From positions 4,154,001 through 4,218,000 of the forward strand of contig JACTVC010000002.1 in NCBI GenBank assembly GCA_018417955.1: 64,000 bases of DNA, written 5' to 3'. The position numbers and the translations under genes were made by a program. The notes beneath the pieces are model-generated. The model saw only the letters and a list, made by a program, of their open reading frames with translations. It was not told the DNA's origin and searched no databases. This DNA comes from Laccaria trichodermophora (taxonomy: Eukaryota; Basidiomycota; Agaricomycetes; Agaricales; Hydnangiaceae). Below, in pieces: positions 33,140 to 44,997 of this stretch; position 1 is the stretch's first letter; every line of letters begins with the position of its first letter.

Positions 33140-36115
33140 ATGAGCGGCGACGAGGACTGGAACAAACTCCTTCAGGATCATCCCATATTCACTCTACCAA
33201 CAGTCTCGAGTGGTCCCGTTGCAAGGTCACAATCATCGCTTGAACTTTCTACATCCACCCTCCCCAATTTCACCGACCTCGATCTCACAGATGACGGCGC
33301 AACGCCATCCGGGCGACGGCAGGTTATGGTCCTCAAAGATGCTGAACTTATCGTGGCGGCCGGGAAGGAAATTAGGATGACGTCCCTTGGCGATCTCAAA
33401 CTAAGTCAGCGCACGAAAAATACATACAAGGTATAAGGAATCCCGCCCCACCCTCTGAGCCCCATTACTGAAGTACTTCAGACGCTACATACACCTAACA
33501 TCCAATTCGAAATACACCAAATTTCCTTGAACCCAAGCGGGAAACTTCTGGCCGTTGCAGGTGCCTTTCAAGTTGCCGTCGTCGTCTTGCCTCGTGCCGG
33601 CTTTATTCGACTTGTTCCAGACGTCGTAGATTGCAAGTATGAGATATTTTCTAACCCCCAGGTTCATACTCTTATTTGAGTTAATTCCAGATCTGTACAA
33701 GTTGGCCAATTCTATCACGCGTCCAAAAATTCTGCGCCTGTCGCAAAAATCGACTGGCATCCGTGGGGAGATGCTGGTTCTACTTTGTTGGTCATGACCA
33801 GTGATGGAAAGTTAAGGTAGGTATACTCCCTCAATGCCCAATGAACGTCGTCTAATCCTTCCTTGTAGGGAATATGATATCTCTTTAGACACTGAAGAGC
33901 CACAACAAGTCTTGTCGTTCGTTCCTGAGAAGAAGACGAAATCTTTTGTAGCTGACGACAGGTCAGAGCGAGAAGTGGTATCATTCGTTCTTGGGAAAGG
34001 AAGGGCTGATTGGGGCCCCCTCACGATGTATGCTCTCATGAAGTCAGGCGATATTTACGCTATCTGCCCTTATATGCCCAAAAATTCGTAAGCATCGAGT
34101 CTTTGATGTGGAGAGTTTGCTCAAACATGCGCTTTCATAGCTCCATCCCATCATCTTATATCCATTCTCTTGAGTGTTTCATAGCGGCAAAACAAGAGTT
34201 CCTTGCACAAGGAACCTCGACGACAGGGCGGGATATTTCAACCTTGTATGACTATCAACGCAAATTCATTACGGCTCTCACAAGACAACTTCCTGCTGGT
34301 ACCGTTTTCCCAGCTGCGTCACGAACATTCCTCGTGCATCCTCCGACAACCATTAAATCTACACCCACAAGACAAGGCCCATTCCTTCTGCAACCCTCTC
34401 CGAGGACGTTGGATGGCAGTGACGGAGGAGACGCTACCGACATCTCGTATCTCGCATTCGGAACTGATGAGCAGCCAGAAGAAGATGGCGGAGAAACAGA
34501 GCATTTGGGAGTTTTGTTGGTTTCATATCAAGATGGTAAGGTTGATGTTTTCCTCGACGTTGAGAAAGTTGAGGCACAGTGGGATGTCAAACAAGTCAGT
34601 CCAGCATTTTATTATGCGCTCAATAATCATCTGACTCATTGTCAGTCTTCGAGTCGCGACCTCCCAATGCTTGCTGTCTACGAAACAATTGATCTTGGGC
34701 TGGTATCCACATTAAATTCAATATCACCCGCCCCGAACCAACCCCCTTCCCTTGACCTATTGACCGGTAACCACCCAACCTTTCTAACGGATCCAATCCA
34801 CGATGATGTGGTGTACGTCTACCATGCATTCGGGGTTCATGCGTTGGATATCGGACCGCTTCTGCAGGGGCTATCCGCGGCTCTTCGTGCGGACGATGAG
34901 TCCGAAAAATCGTTAACGTCCGCGCTACAACGATCTTTGGGAACCGTTGTTAAGCCCATATTAACCACATTCTCCATCGAAAGAAGGTTTTAATTTTTTA
35001 TGCTATCCTTATCCCGAAAGCTAAAGGTGAATACTTTTAGGTGCTCGAATCCTGTCGTTGCCGTCGCTATTCCCAACGATGTCTATCTGACGTACAGTGT
35101 ATTTATCTTGACGTCTGTGATGCGCATTACGGTGTTTCCATTGAATCTTCGCTCTGAATCACCGCGGTCAAGGCCTGTTGCACTCGAGGATTGTGTTGAT
35201 GTTCCGCCTCCCTCTGGAAAAAGCCAATGGCTGACCCCAGTTGAGGGACAGTCAACATATGTATCTCTGCTAGGTGGCGAACCCTATAAACCACCCCCTT
35301 TTCTTGCTCCATCCTCGGGATTCTCCCCAATCCCGAAACTCTCTTTGCCCCCCAGCTCATCAGATTCAAAGGGATTTACTCTGACTCCTGATACATTACG
35401 ATATATTGCAACCACCGTAGCCCAGATCACCTGCCATATCCACGAGACTCATTTGGCTTACCGAGCTGCAGAGCTTCGTGCGTCCTTGCAGAAACAGGAA
35501 CTGGTCCGCTTGTCCAGCAAGTGCAAGGAAATGGAGACAATCATACAGAAACTTAAAGGTGTCACCAAAGATACAACTGAGGCACGAATCAAGAAGATCG
35601 AAGATAAGCAAAAGAGTCTGCTGGCGAGATTGGACGGGATGTTGCAATCCTTGATGGAGAAGGCATCGCCGGACTTGAGTGAACATGAAACAAAGTGGTT
35701 CGAAGAGTTGAAGCGAATGAAGGAGGATGTTATAGGAGCTGGAAGGTACGATGAAGGGTCACTCGTTGCCAGGACCAGGCTGGTATGTCATTTCCCATCC
35801 CCACACGTTAGTTTTCGGCGCTCATTTGAGATACAGCTTGAACAAGAATATGCTCGTTTAGCGCCTGCTTTAAAGAACATACTCGAGAAAGAGAAACTAC
35901 GGAAGGATAAACTTGTTGAAAATAACCAACAGCTCGGGTTTTCACAGGCCTTTGAGTATGGGGAGCGGTCAAATTTGGAGTGAGTCAGCTTGGGGTCTTT
36001 TGTTCTTCGTAGCTTGACTTTGTCCCCTCGCAGGCGGACGAGATTGTCCTCTGTGAAACAAGATATTGTCAGACTTGCACTGAAAGTGGACGTGCCTTTG
36101 GGGCGGATTCAATGA
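33140..36115 (+). CDS. nucleoporin Nup82/Nup88
   Basis: This subunit sits on the cytoplasmic face of the nuclear pore with Nup159/Nup214 and helps mRNA export. The first two-thirds read like a seven-bladed propeller: LNPSGKLLAVAGAFQVAVVV, FYHASKNSAPVAKIDWHPWG, TLLVMTSDGKLREYDIS and GDIYAICPYMPK. The last third is coiled-coil, LQKQELVRLSSKCKEMETII and ARIKKIEDKQKSLLARLDGM, ending DIVRLALKVDVPLGRIQ. This two-part architecture is that of Nup82/Nup88. About seven introns are needed. It shares its upstream spacer with the proteasome gene PRE10. Confidence 0.88.
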
Positions 36116-36859
36116 GGAATGGTATCGTGTACTTATTTGTAGTTAATTTTCCAATAGATTCATACTGTGCTAGGACAATGGGTTCCAAAATGAGCTTCCA
36201 CCGGCTCCTCTGAGTCTTATCGCCTCCCTCAGAAGCCCACAACTCTGGCGAGACGTGGTAGCTGAATATATATCGCGTGAAATGCAAGGCTGATTGGTCC
36301 AGACAACTCGCCCATGTGCAAGTTACTAAATTTCTGACAACACACTCGTTGCCAAGCGTGATAGTCTGAGGGTGGTAGAGACCTGATTGACAGCGCGGAA
36401 AGAAGGATGCGGCACAAGCATATTTTGTGATCCCGTCATGAAGCGTGGGTAGCGTTTACGTCGAAACTCGAAGAGGAGGGATGTTGGTGGAGCCAAAAAG
36501 TGAACAAGCTTGGTGTGAAAATGAACTGCTTTTCAGTCTCAATGTCAACGTCACTAGAAGAACAAACGACAAGCACGCACGACAAGCACGCACCATCGTC
36601 TCCGTCGTAGAAGCCACAATGCGCCCGCCTACAGTCCAGTCCACATATATTAACTTCGATGTGGTGTGCCTCAAGCACCACCCACAGGCTCAAGGAGTCG
36701 GGAGTGCGCATACTCTTCTGAATCGCTTACCGAATTTACAAGTCAGCCGGGCTGGTTTTAAGACTTTAGTGCAATGAACGAAACAAGAAAGAGAGCCTAA
36801 ATATAACAGGTCAACTAGATGCAAGCCATAATTTATCAGCCATCATTATACCTGCATTA
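36116..36859. other. gap between convergent NUP82 and NIPA genes
   Basis: Both neighbours end here, so it should contain two 3' UTRs. Open frames of up to 110 codons on both strands overlap each other and show no motif. Nothing else was seen. Confidence 0.5.
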
Positions 36860-38915
36860 TTATCGATGTGAAGTTTTTCCATCCAAACTACCCACTCGTG
36901 CAGTAAATTTCCCAGCAAAACCTCCATCTCTCGTTCTGCTCATGCTCCTGCTCCTCTCGTCAGACCTCTCATTTTCGTACCAAGCCATTGTCCTTTGCCG
37001 TTCATACGGATCTGAGGTTTGTGCGCCAAACTCTAAATCTCCATTATCACTTCCCAAACGTGAGATTGGAATGTCTCTAGGTGGAGTGTGAACAAGCAAG
37101 AGATGCTGGAAGAATATGTTAGAGTCGGGAATTTTGTTTTTCAAAAAATAAACGAACTTGAGCGGGGGATATGCCCATTAGACTTATGGAACTACGCTTG
37201 CGCCTCAGAGTCGGGGTATCTTTGAGGTCAGTGAGGCGACTAGGTAGGACGTGGATTGGCTTCCTTCCTAGAGTCCCCATCGGTGATCTTGGGCCTTCAA
37301 GCCTCGTGGACAAGACGACATCTGGAACAACTCCTCCAAAACTGTCATCCTGTGATAATTCTTGGTTTGCCGTGCTGTTGGGGGCCCAGGCAATTACAAA
37401 AACTCCACAAAAAGTGGCTGCGCATCCATATATAAAGGTAACAAGCTGGTGAAACGTCGCTTTCTGAAAGTCGCCGTACAGGATGGCGGAGCCAATAATT
37501 GCTGAAAGAGTGAACAGGACAAATTGGATCGGAATGACGGCCTTCCATGGCAATTAGTGCTAGGACATACGGGTACTCGTTGGCTACGAACCTTGCTGTC
37601 AAAGCGCATCAGAGCTCGATTGAGATACTTGATTTGTCCGACGCCAGTCAACAAAAGTACCTTGTGGATCACAGGTGAATTTCAAGTAGGTGTGCTGTGT
37701 GAATGACGTACCGCGAAGAGTGGATATGTAATCCACTGCGCAAACACCTCCAGCCACTCCAATGTTAACAAGGTTGACAATGCTTTTGTGGATAATACGG
37801 TAAAACCACCAAAGAGTGCGCAGAGCCCAATATCAACGACAACCCATGTTCTTCCAATTTCTCCTTCAGAGAGTGTGGCTAGAACGATCGCACTTGCCAC
37901 GTAAACAGAGGTAAACACAACAAAGGGGAGTTGAGAAAGGGCATGTACGAGAGCTTCGGGGTCTAGTCGAGCGTCCGATGCATTGGAAGCAAGAACAACC
38001 GTCACAGCACCGACGACGGCGATGGCGACACCCAGAAGATCGCGCTGTAACCCCACTTGCTCAATTTTTGAACAAACAGTACAAACCGTCAAACTCACCA
38101 TGCGAAACCGTTCCCCTTGTATGATCGGAGCGAAAAAGCAGTTGGCGATGAGAGCAAACTACAAATTATGGGTCAACAAACATCGACCTGGTTCAAACAT
38201 TGTTCAACGCACAGTGCCTAACGGTGCTACGACGGAGGCAGGCGCGAATGCGTATGAGATGAAATTGCCCGTTTCGCCAACGTTCATCAAGAGAAAACCG
38301 CACCACCTGAAGCAGTTGGTAGTTAGTAGGCTACGGATCAGATAAACAATGTGTTTTGTACCAAAGTTTGGATTTCAGGTATTCGCCTTCATTCCGCTCC
38401 TCTTTCACAAATTCCTGAGGTGGCTCTCTTCGTGTTGATAGTCCATGTGAGTCGGCCTCGCCCGTGGCAGGGGGTATCAAAGGTGCTTTTCTCGACTTCT
38501 TTGATCGAAAAGGCAGTCTGAAAATCGGTGGGCGCCTTGCCTCGTCAGGGTTAGGAGATGCTGAGCCGTAACCACGTTCAGCTCGGGCCAGAGGTTGAAG
38601 TTCAGAATTGACAGGCGGACCAGAAGTCAGAAAAACATCTTCGCTTATATGATATTCTCTGTCTTCATCGTTCTCGTCAAGACTTGGCCCTTCTGAAATT
38701 CTGTGGATGCGACCGTTGTTTAGTTTATTGTGTGCTGATAGTTTGTTCGTTTCGGCGCGTTTATGGGCAAGCTTTTGGAGATTGAGAGCTAACGAGATTA
38801 AAACGTTGCCCGAGATGGCGACGACAATGCCAACGAAGGTTCTGGTGGTCAACTTGGGCAGGTCGTCCATATCCTGAGGCAGGCGCCAGTGACCCAGCAC
38901 GGCGATTTGGCTCAT
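36860..38915 (-). CDS. NIPA-type magnesium transporter
   Basis: The protein starts with a segment resembling the first NIPA helix (TTRTFVGIVVAISGNVLISL). An unusually long polar insert of about 130 residues follows, rich in charged residues (HRISEGPSLDENDEDREYHI...). Then come the core: WCGFLLMNVGETGNFISYAF, APASVVAPLGT, FALIANCFFAPIIQGERFR and DLLGVAIAVVGAVTVVLASN, and further helices including VVVDIGLCALFGGFTVLSTK and VIPIQFVLFTLSAIIGSAIL. A cytosolic tail with Arg/Ser repeats ends at 36860. The family (DUF803) moves Mg2+ across endosomal or plasma membranes. The insert is typical of basidiomycete forms. The start is 112 bp from SEC12. Confidence 0.88.
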
Positions 38916-39027
38916 TCAAGCGACTGGCCAACTGCCTGTTGATTTGGAATCAAACTGAGGCAAAACGGACCGTGCCAGCCGGGGCCCTTCTGCGCTTAAC
39001 TGAGCACTCAGCAATCCAACTACTCTC

Positions 39028-40750
39028 ATGCGGCCCCATCATTCTTCCCATTCGTTTCCTTCCTTTCCCATATATTCCGCTGTATTCGTGTCCGAGGATT
39101 TGCTGGTACTTGGTGGCGGAGGCGGCGCCTCGAGAACTGGTATAAAGAATAAACTTGTGGGTTCATATGTCTCCTACTTTCCGTTTTCTGAGTAGGAAAC
39201 CCAGAGACTCTACGTTATCAACGAAGACAGGACTGCAGAACTCAAGGATGAATATGAATTAGAGAGAGGCGAAGATGCACCTATGAGCATGGCGGCAGAC
39301 ATTGAGGTACTGGTTACCTTTTTCTTTTCTTTCGAGAATTAATCAATTTCTCTACCTTTTCAGACTAAAAGTCTTGTATGTGGCGTCAATAGTACGGTTG
39401 AGAAACTTGAAAAGGGCGAAAACGAAAATTGTCGTGCCTTTGGCGTTAAAGACCACACGTACGACGACACGTCAACCCTCAACTCCCCAATTCTGATTAT
39501 CATCTTAGAATCAAATTTCTCCGTACACAAAAAACCATTCCAAATGCAGATCCAGAAGATTACCAGGTGTTCATTGGTGTTTCTTGGTTTTTGAGGTCAT
39601 TACTAACTAACCCGACCTAGAAAGTCACCGTGTTGTCTTCTGATGGCAAGCTGCTTGCAGTCGCTGGAGCTCATGATGTAGGAATGTCCTTTTCGCTGTG
39701 CCCCTACTGTATTAATCATGTGTTATAGCTTTCGCTTCTTCATTATCCTTCTCTAATACCGGCTGCCGAACCTATCCATACTGAGATGGAGATCTACGAC
39801 GCAACATTTTCCAGTCAGACAGTGAGGACTCTTGTGAATTCAGAAGTTTGACTTTCCCAATGTCCTTTAATTTAGCTAGTGATCGCGACGACCCACAATC
39901 TCTTTGTCTACCAGCTACCAGAGGAGTTCTCCGCACCCAAACCTTCTTCAAAAGGGGAGGGGAAGAAGAAATCCAACGGCAGTGAAAATAAGCCGGTCCC
40001 TCTAGCTTTGCAGCATACCATCGAACTCCCCGCGTCAACAGGCGCGGGGAGTTCCTTCCGAGCAGTAAGGTACGTCTGGTCCAGTAAATTTCTTTCCATC
40101 AACTCAGAATCGTAGATATCATCCCCAAGACCCTGCCACGCTATATACAGCAATCAACGCCTCTTCACCGCGTTCGCGTAAAATTAAGTCCTCAACGCGC
40201 CAAGCGTATGTTTGTAAATGGAACACGGAGAGCTGGGTAGTTGATAAAACGAGGAAAATTAGTGATCGAGGTTTGACATGCATCGATATAAGGTGCATAC
40301 ATCCTAAATTATTTGTTGGCAATTGTTGAACTCTACCGTAGTGCCGACGGACGCTTTCTGGCATTTGGTTCGTCCGATTTGACCATTGGCATGTTGGAGG
40401 GAAAGAACTTGAGTGTATGATTTTCTTTACCCTGGCACATACCTCCCTCATGTGCCGTCTAGCCAATAGCAACGATCCTGAAAGCTCACGAGTTCCCACC
40501 GACAACGATTAAATTCAACTCCACAGCGACATTACTGGTTTCCGGCAGCGCTGATAATTCGATGCGGGTCGTCACCGTACCAGATGTAGCTGGGAGCTCC
40601 TGTGAGTAACTTACGTTGGATGAGCTTGCATCAACGACTGATCATAAATGTGCAGCTTGGACTTTCCTCTATGTTGTGCTTGCCCTTCTTGTAATCCTTC
40701 TTGCTATAGCGATACGTGAGTTTCTCAATCACAATGGCGTTACCTGGTGA
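39028..40750 (+). CDS. SEC12: Sec12-like guanine nucleotide exchange factor for Sar1
   Basis: Sec12 activates the Sar1 GTPase at the ER membrane and so starts COPII coat assembly. The first exon has the K-loop region EDLLVLGGGGGASRTGIKNK, which contacts Sar1. WD-type repeats follow: VTVLSSDGKLLAVAGAHDLS, CIDI then SADGRFLAFGSSDLTIGML, and IKFNSTATLLVSGSADNSMR. A single membrane anchor close to the end (WTFLYVVLALLVILLAIAI) makes it a type II ER protein; only about ten residues lie beyond, so the lumenal tail is very short. The ATG at 39028 leaves a short N-terminus. About nine introns are needed. Confidence 0.88.
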
Positions 40751-40799
40751 ATTTGGGTACTTGTACATCTATGTATAAATGTCCATGTAACTTATCATT

Positions 40800-41674
40800 C
40801 TAATCATAATCATCTTCTTCTACCAATTTTCGTTTCATACCGTTTGTGCTCGTTCCGCCGAGTGTTGTACGCACTTCTTCCATACCGTCGCTCTCTTCCT
40901 CTTCGTCATCTCCTCCGGCAAACAACCCGTCTTCTTCCTCTGCAGCATCACTACCCTCTTCTGTCTCGAGCCTTGCTCCGTTACCAGCGGGAGTTCCAAG
41001 CATATCAATGTCCGAAGGTGTGGCGATAGCACTGATTGGAAATGGTGCTTCCTCCCTCATAACATGATCCTGCGAATTGGACAATGGAGTGCCCACACCA
41101 GGAGCCTTTGCTATTGCCGCAACTTCCATATCTGCGTCCTCGTCCTCTTCCACTTCCTCCTCAGAAGACTCGGATTCTTCGATTTCATTTATCTCTTCTT
41201 CGTAGAGTTTCACGCCAGGTGGTGGTTTCGTTGGAACCAGATCAAAATCGACGGAGGTCAAACATTCAGATATTTGAGGAAGCCGAACTCCAAAAACTTC
41301 TGGAACCGCAGGAAGGGGCTCTGCATTAACTTCTGTTGCTAGCGACAAGATGTACTGCAATCACGAACTGGGGGTTGATGGATGTAAAGAGAGCATTATC
41401 GACAACAAACCTCTTTTGGAACACGACCACCAAATTCCCATCCAACGCGTGCTTGTATAGCCAAGACAACGTCGTCCATTTCGATCTTTCCAGTTCTGCC
41501 CGCATGTTCTGCATATACGCGTGCATCGTCTAAGACCTGCGTTGTATACCGATGAGAAAACTCGAGCAGCTGGTGGAGGACTCCTGGTTGGGCATCTTGC
41601 ACCGCCGGCGCCGAGGCAAGAAGGAGGGCGATGGCTCGTGCAGTGCTGGGAAGGTTGTCGACTGGACGTGACAT
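40800..41674 (-). CDS. TAF9: TFIID/SAGA subunit Taf9
   Basis: The N-terminal histone-fold domain reads HQLLEFSHRYTTQVLDDARV, YAEHAGRTGKIEMDDVVLAI and QARVGWEFGGRVPKE, and an intron joins this to YILSLATEVNAEPLPAVPEV and FGVRLP. Taf9 pairs with Taf6 in TFIID and SAGA. The C-terminal half is strongly acidic with long runs of Glu and Asp, as in fungal homologues. The start at 41674 is preferred because MSRPVDNLP begins the alignable part. It is head-to-head with ISU1 across 90 bp. Confidence 0.92.
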
Positions 41675-41764
41675 AAGAGGAGCAGCATTGTTGACGGTTG
41701 TTGTGCTGCAACCTTGTGCTGACAGTGCTCATTCGTCGCTGTCAACCTTTGCTCCAACATCGAC

Positions 41765-42484
41765 ATGTTCCGCTCAGCCATTACCAAATCTCTCCTGTCT
41801 CCTTCCGCGGCTTCGAGAGTTGCCCTGCGACCCCTCGCTGCCCGTTCCTATCACGAAAAAGTCATTTCACACTACGAAAAGCCTAGAAATGTAAATGGGT
41901 CTTTCTGGCTCAAGTCTGGACCCCCTTATCTGATAAACATTTAACACAGGTTGGCTCTTTGCCCAAAGGTGACTTGGATGTTGGAACAGGTCTCGTCGGG
42001 GCTCCTGCGTAAGTGTTCATTCGTTGACGTTGGGCCTCGGCCACTCTCGTTGCTCTTTCTCGCTGCTAACTTTACCCTTGCAACAAGCTGCGGCGATGTG
42101 ATGAAGTTACAAATTCGTGTTGACGACAAGGGCATCATCTCTGATGTTAAATTCAAGACGTTTGGATGCGGAAGTGCCATAGCATCCAGTTCTTATATGA
42201 CTGAACGGGTAATGGGGCTTTCGCTGGAGGAGGCGGGCAAAATTAAAAACACCGAGATTGCAAAGGAGCTCTGCTTGCCCCCAGTCAAGCTTCACTGCTC
42301 CAGTCAGTATTCCCTCGTGTGGTCCTGTTCTCCTTGCTGATATCACCCCTCAGTGTTGGCTGAAGATGCTATCCGCTCCGCCATTCGGGATTATCGGACC
42401 AAGCGCTCGAATCTGGCGAACCCCAAGCAGTCCGGATTCATTGACGTCACTGAAAGTCCAGGTGCCTCTGTCAGAGCTCATTAG
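41765..42484 (+). CDS. ISU1: iron-sulfur cluster assembly scaffold Isu1
   Basis: This mitochondrial scaffold holds the nascent [2Fe-2S] cluster made by the cysteine desulfurase. The presequence MFRSAITKSLLSPSAASRVA is rich in Ser and Arg. The mature part has HEKVISHYEKPRN, GSLPKGDLDVGTGLVGAPA, then the three ligand cysteines in CGDVMKLQI, FKTFGCGSAIASSS and LPPVKLHCSMLAEDAI. LPPVK is the Hsp70-binding motif. It ends DVTESPGASVRAH. Four introns are clear; the last falls inside the Met codon after the third cysteine. The protein is complete and normal in length. Confidence 0.95.
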
Positions 42485-42782
42485 GTGGTGGCCCTCAAGG
42501 ACGACTGCACACGCTAAAGTCTTGGCCTCATCGCCTTTGCATTTTCTCGCAACAATGAAAAATCACCACTCGTTTCCATTACCCAATTTTAGCATCTTCT
42601 AGTTGTACCATATGATTATTTCTCTTCTGCATAGTGCTATGAACGACCTTCCAGGGTAAAATACTTGATGGCTTCTGTCGTTGATATCTAGACAATCTTC
42701 ACTAGGCAATATGTTACTGCATTCACAGACAGCCTGAAAAGTGAAAATTGCCAACTGACTCCTCTTATGATTGGCAACGTAA

Positions 42783-44834
42783 TCACTCCCCCTTCTTCCC
42801 GACAAAAGAAAAATTTCCAGCAGCAAACCACCTCTCATTAGCCTCCTTAACCCTTTGTGCACTTATGGCACGATTAGTTAGCTCAAATCCTGGCCCGGCA
42901 TCAGGTGGAGTCAAGTAGTTACAAAGAAAACGTGGCACACCTTGTGCTGGCGTGACGCTCAATGACGTTGCTGTCCCAGACGACTGTGCCGTCTGAGCGG
43001 ATCGGGTAATGGCTGCGGTTCTCAGCTTATTCGCCTTCGATAGCTTGGCTGAAAAAACGGTCAGAATAATAGATTGATCGCCTTAGTGAGATAGAACGAA
43101 CCGCGGCTCTTAGCCTCGCCCAAACCGGCTCTGACCTTCCCTGTGCCCGCCCCAATCATACCCATGCCCTTCGTTTGATCAAATGCGCCGACTTCCTCCT
43201 CCGCCTCACCGAACGCCATGCGGTTCTGAAGTTTGCGTAGTTCCGTCTGAGCATATGCTTCTTTAGCCTTCCGCGCACTACAGACAAATTAATAAGCTTT
43301 CAGTGACTTCAGAGATGACGGTACCGCTTGCCGCCTCTGCGCTTTTTGGGGCCATCATTTGGTAAAGGCAATGCTTTAATAACCTTTGATGGCGGAGGAG
43401 CAGCCAAGCGGTCAATATGTTTCTCTATTTTATCTCGCAAGAGTTCTCCGTACGTTCCTTCAACCAGCATATTAGATAGAAAACCAGGGCTGGAAAAGAA
43501 GCGAGTGGAACAAACCATCCCTCCTTTGGCGTTCAAGATCCATACGGGCTGCTAGCACGCATTTAGCACCTACAGTTCGCTGAACCTTCAACTGATACTC
43601 AGGAGGAGTCTGAGTGACAAGTTCGGACTGAAAGATGAAACCTGTATGACGTTTCTGCGTTGCCGTTGAGAACCCTGCGGTGATCTTTTTTTGTGCGCCA
43701 AGTAGCTAGGGCATCGAATTAGTGCGGAGTCACGCCAGGTAAAAGTCAACACACATGAACGTTGCAAGAAGGCATTTTTGCGAGTCCACTTAAGCCTCCA
43801 GCGACGCCGAGAAGTTTTGCAGCTGTGGTAGTACCGACAATAGCTGACAAATTGGGTGCAAGCACATTCATTCTCGAGCTGACGTACATGAATATCTATA
43901 TAACGAAAATGATTCACACTGAGTGGGACATGAGCATGAAATGATGTATGTACCTTTTTTCGAGCCTCCTCCAGATGATCTGCAAGGTCGCATGCACGCT
44001 GCACTGACCTCCAATTGGGATCGGAGAGTTGTTTACCGGACGTCGTTGTGGCCGTCACAACAACACTCATAATGATGGCTGGTGGAAGTACTCCTGCAAG
44101 GTCCACTTTTGTAAGATCCTATTGGCATCCCGAATATGTCAAAGGAAAGGGATATGAAAACGGTCACCCACCTCGTTGTTTCCTAGCACTCGCACAGACC
44201 GAATGAACATGGCTGGGTCTGTCACAAGCTGCTCCAGCTCTGGAAACTTTGGCGCATAATGGTCACGAATAAACTGTATTGACGTTAAGACAGACAAATA
44301 AAGTGAATGATCTAGGTTTACGCGCCTTGTGCACAACCAAGATCTCATTGTCGACATCAACTGAAAGGTTGTTAGCCTGCACAATGACATTATATTCGGG
44401 ATTCATATGTGCAGGAAGAGCCATTGCTGCCGGCGTGCTTGGATTTTCTTGGTATTTACTTATTTCCTGGAGTGAGAGTAAAACGGCTGAATCGGCATGA
44501 GATGGGATGGGCGCACAGTCAGGATGTCGTTCATCCTCTTGCTACCGTACAATTTTGCGATTTTTGTAACGTCTTCTACGCTGCCTAGTTCCATCTGCTG
44601 TACATCCTCGACATCAAGTTCATCTGCGGGTTTAATGCCCCCCGCAAGAACAAGGGAGCCCACGTCTCTTTGAGATTCTTGACCTTGCTCTTCTGTATCA
44701 GATATGTCGTCGTCTGACTGAGCTTTGCGCTTGTGAGATGGGGAACCAGAGGAGGGTTGAACCTGCATGTCATCGTCGTCTGCGTCGGAGAGGCCATCGA
44801 GGTCTGCGAGGAGCTCATCTGCAAGGCCGCTCAT
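42783..44834 (-). CDS. PRP31: pre-mRNA splicing factor Prp31
   Basis: Prp31 binds the U4 snRNA 5' stem-loop with Snu13 and holds U4/U6 in the tri-snRNP. The N-terminus is acidic ([20 protein letters not shown]), followed by the coiled-coil [20 protein letters not shown] and the Nop domain: [59 protein letters not shown] and LLGAQKK. The C-terminal region, [20 protein letters not shown] to [14 protein letters not shown], is the Prp31 C-terminal domain. It ends [13 protein letters not shown]. About ten introns. Interestingly the U1 snRNA candidate lies only 3.4 kb away. Confidence 0.93.
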
Positions 44835-44997
44835 GGCTGTGAGTGAATTGAGGTCAATTCAAGGTCACGGTGTGACTAGTGGAGTCATGTGACAGATGAC
44901 GGAGGGTTACGTCATCGATCACACGGATGCTCCTTCAGCAGCTTTTGCTTTTAACCTTCGTCACTTTTCTTTACTCCGTCCTTCAGCTTCTACAACC

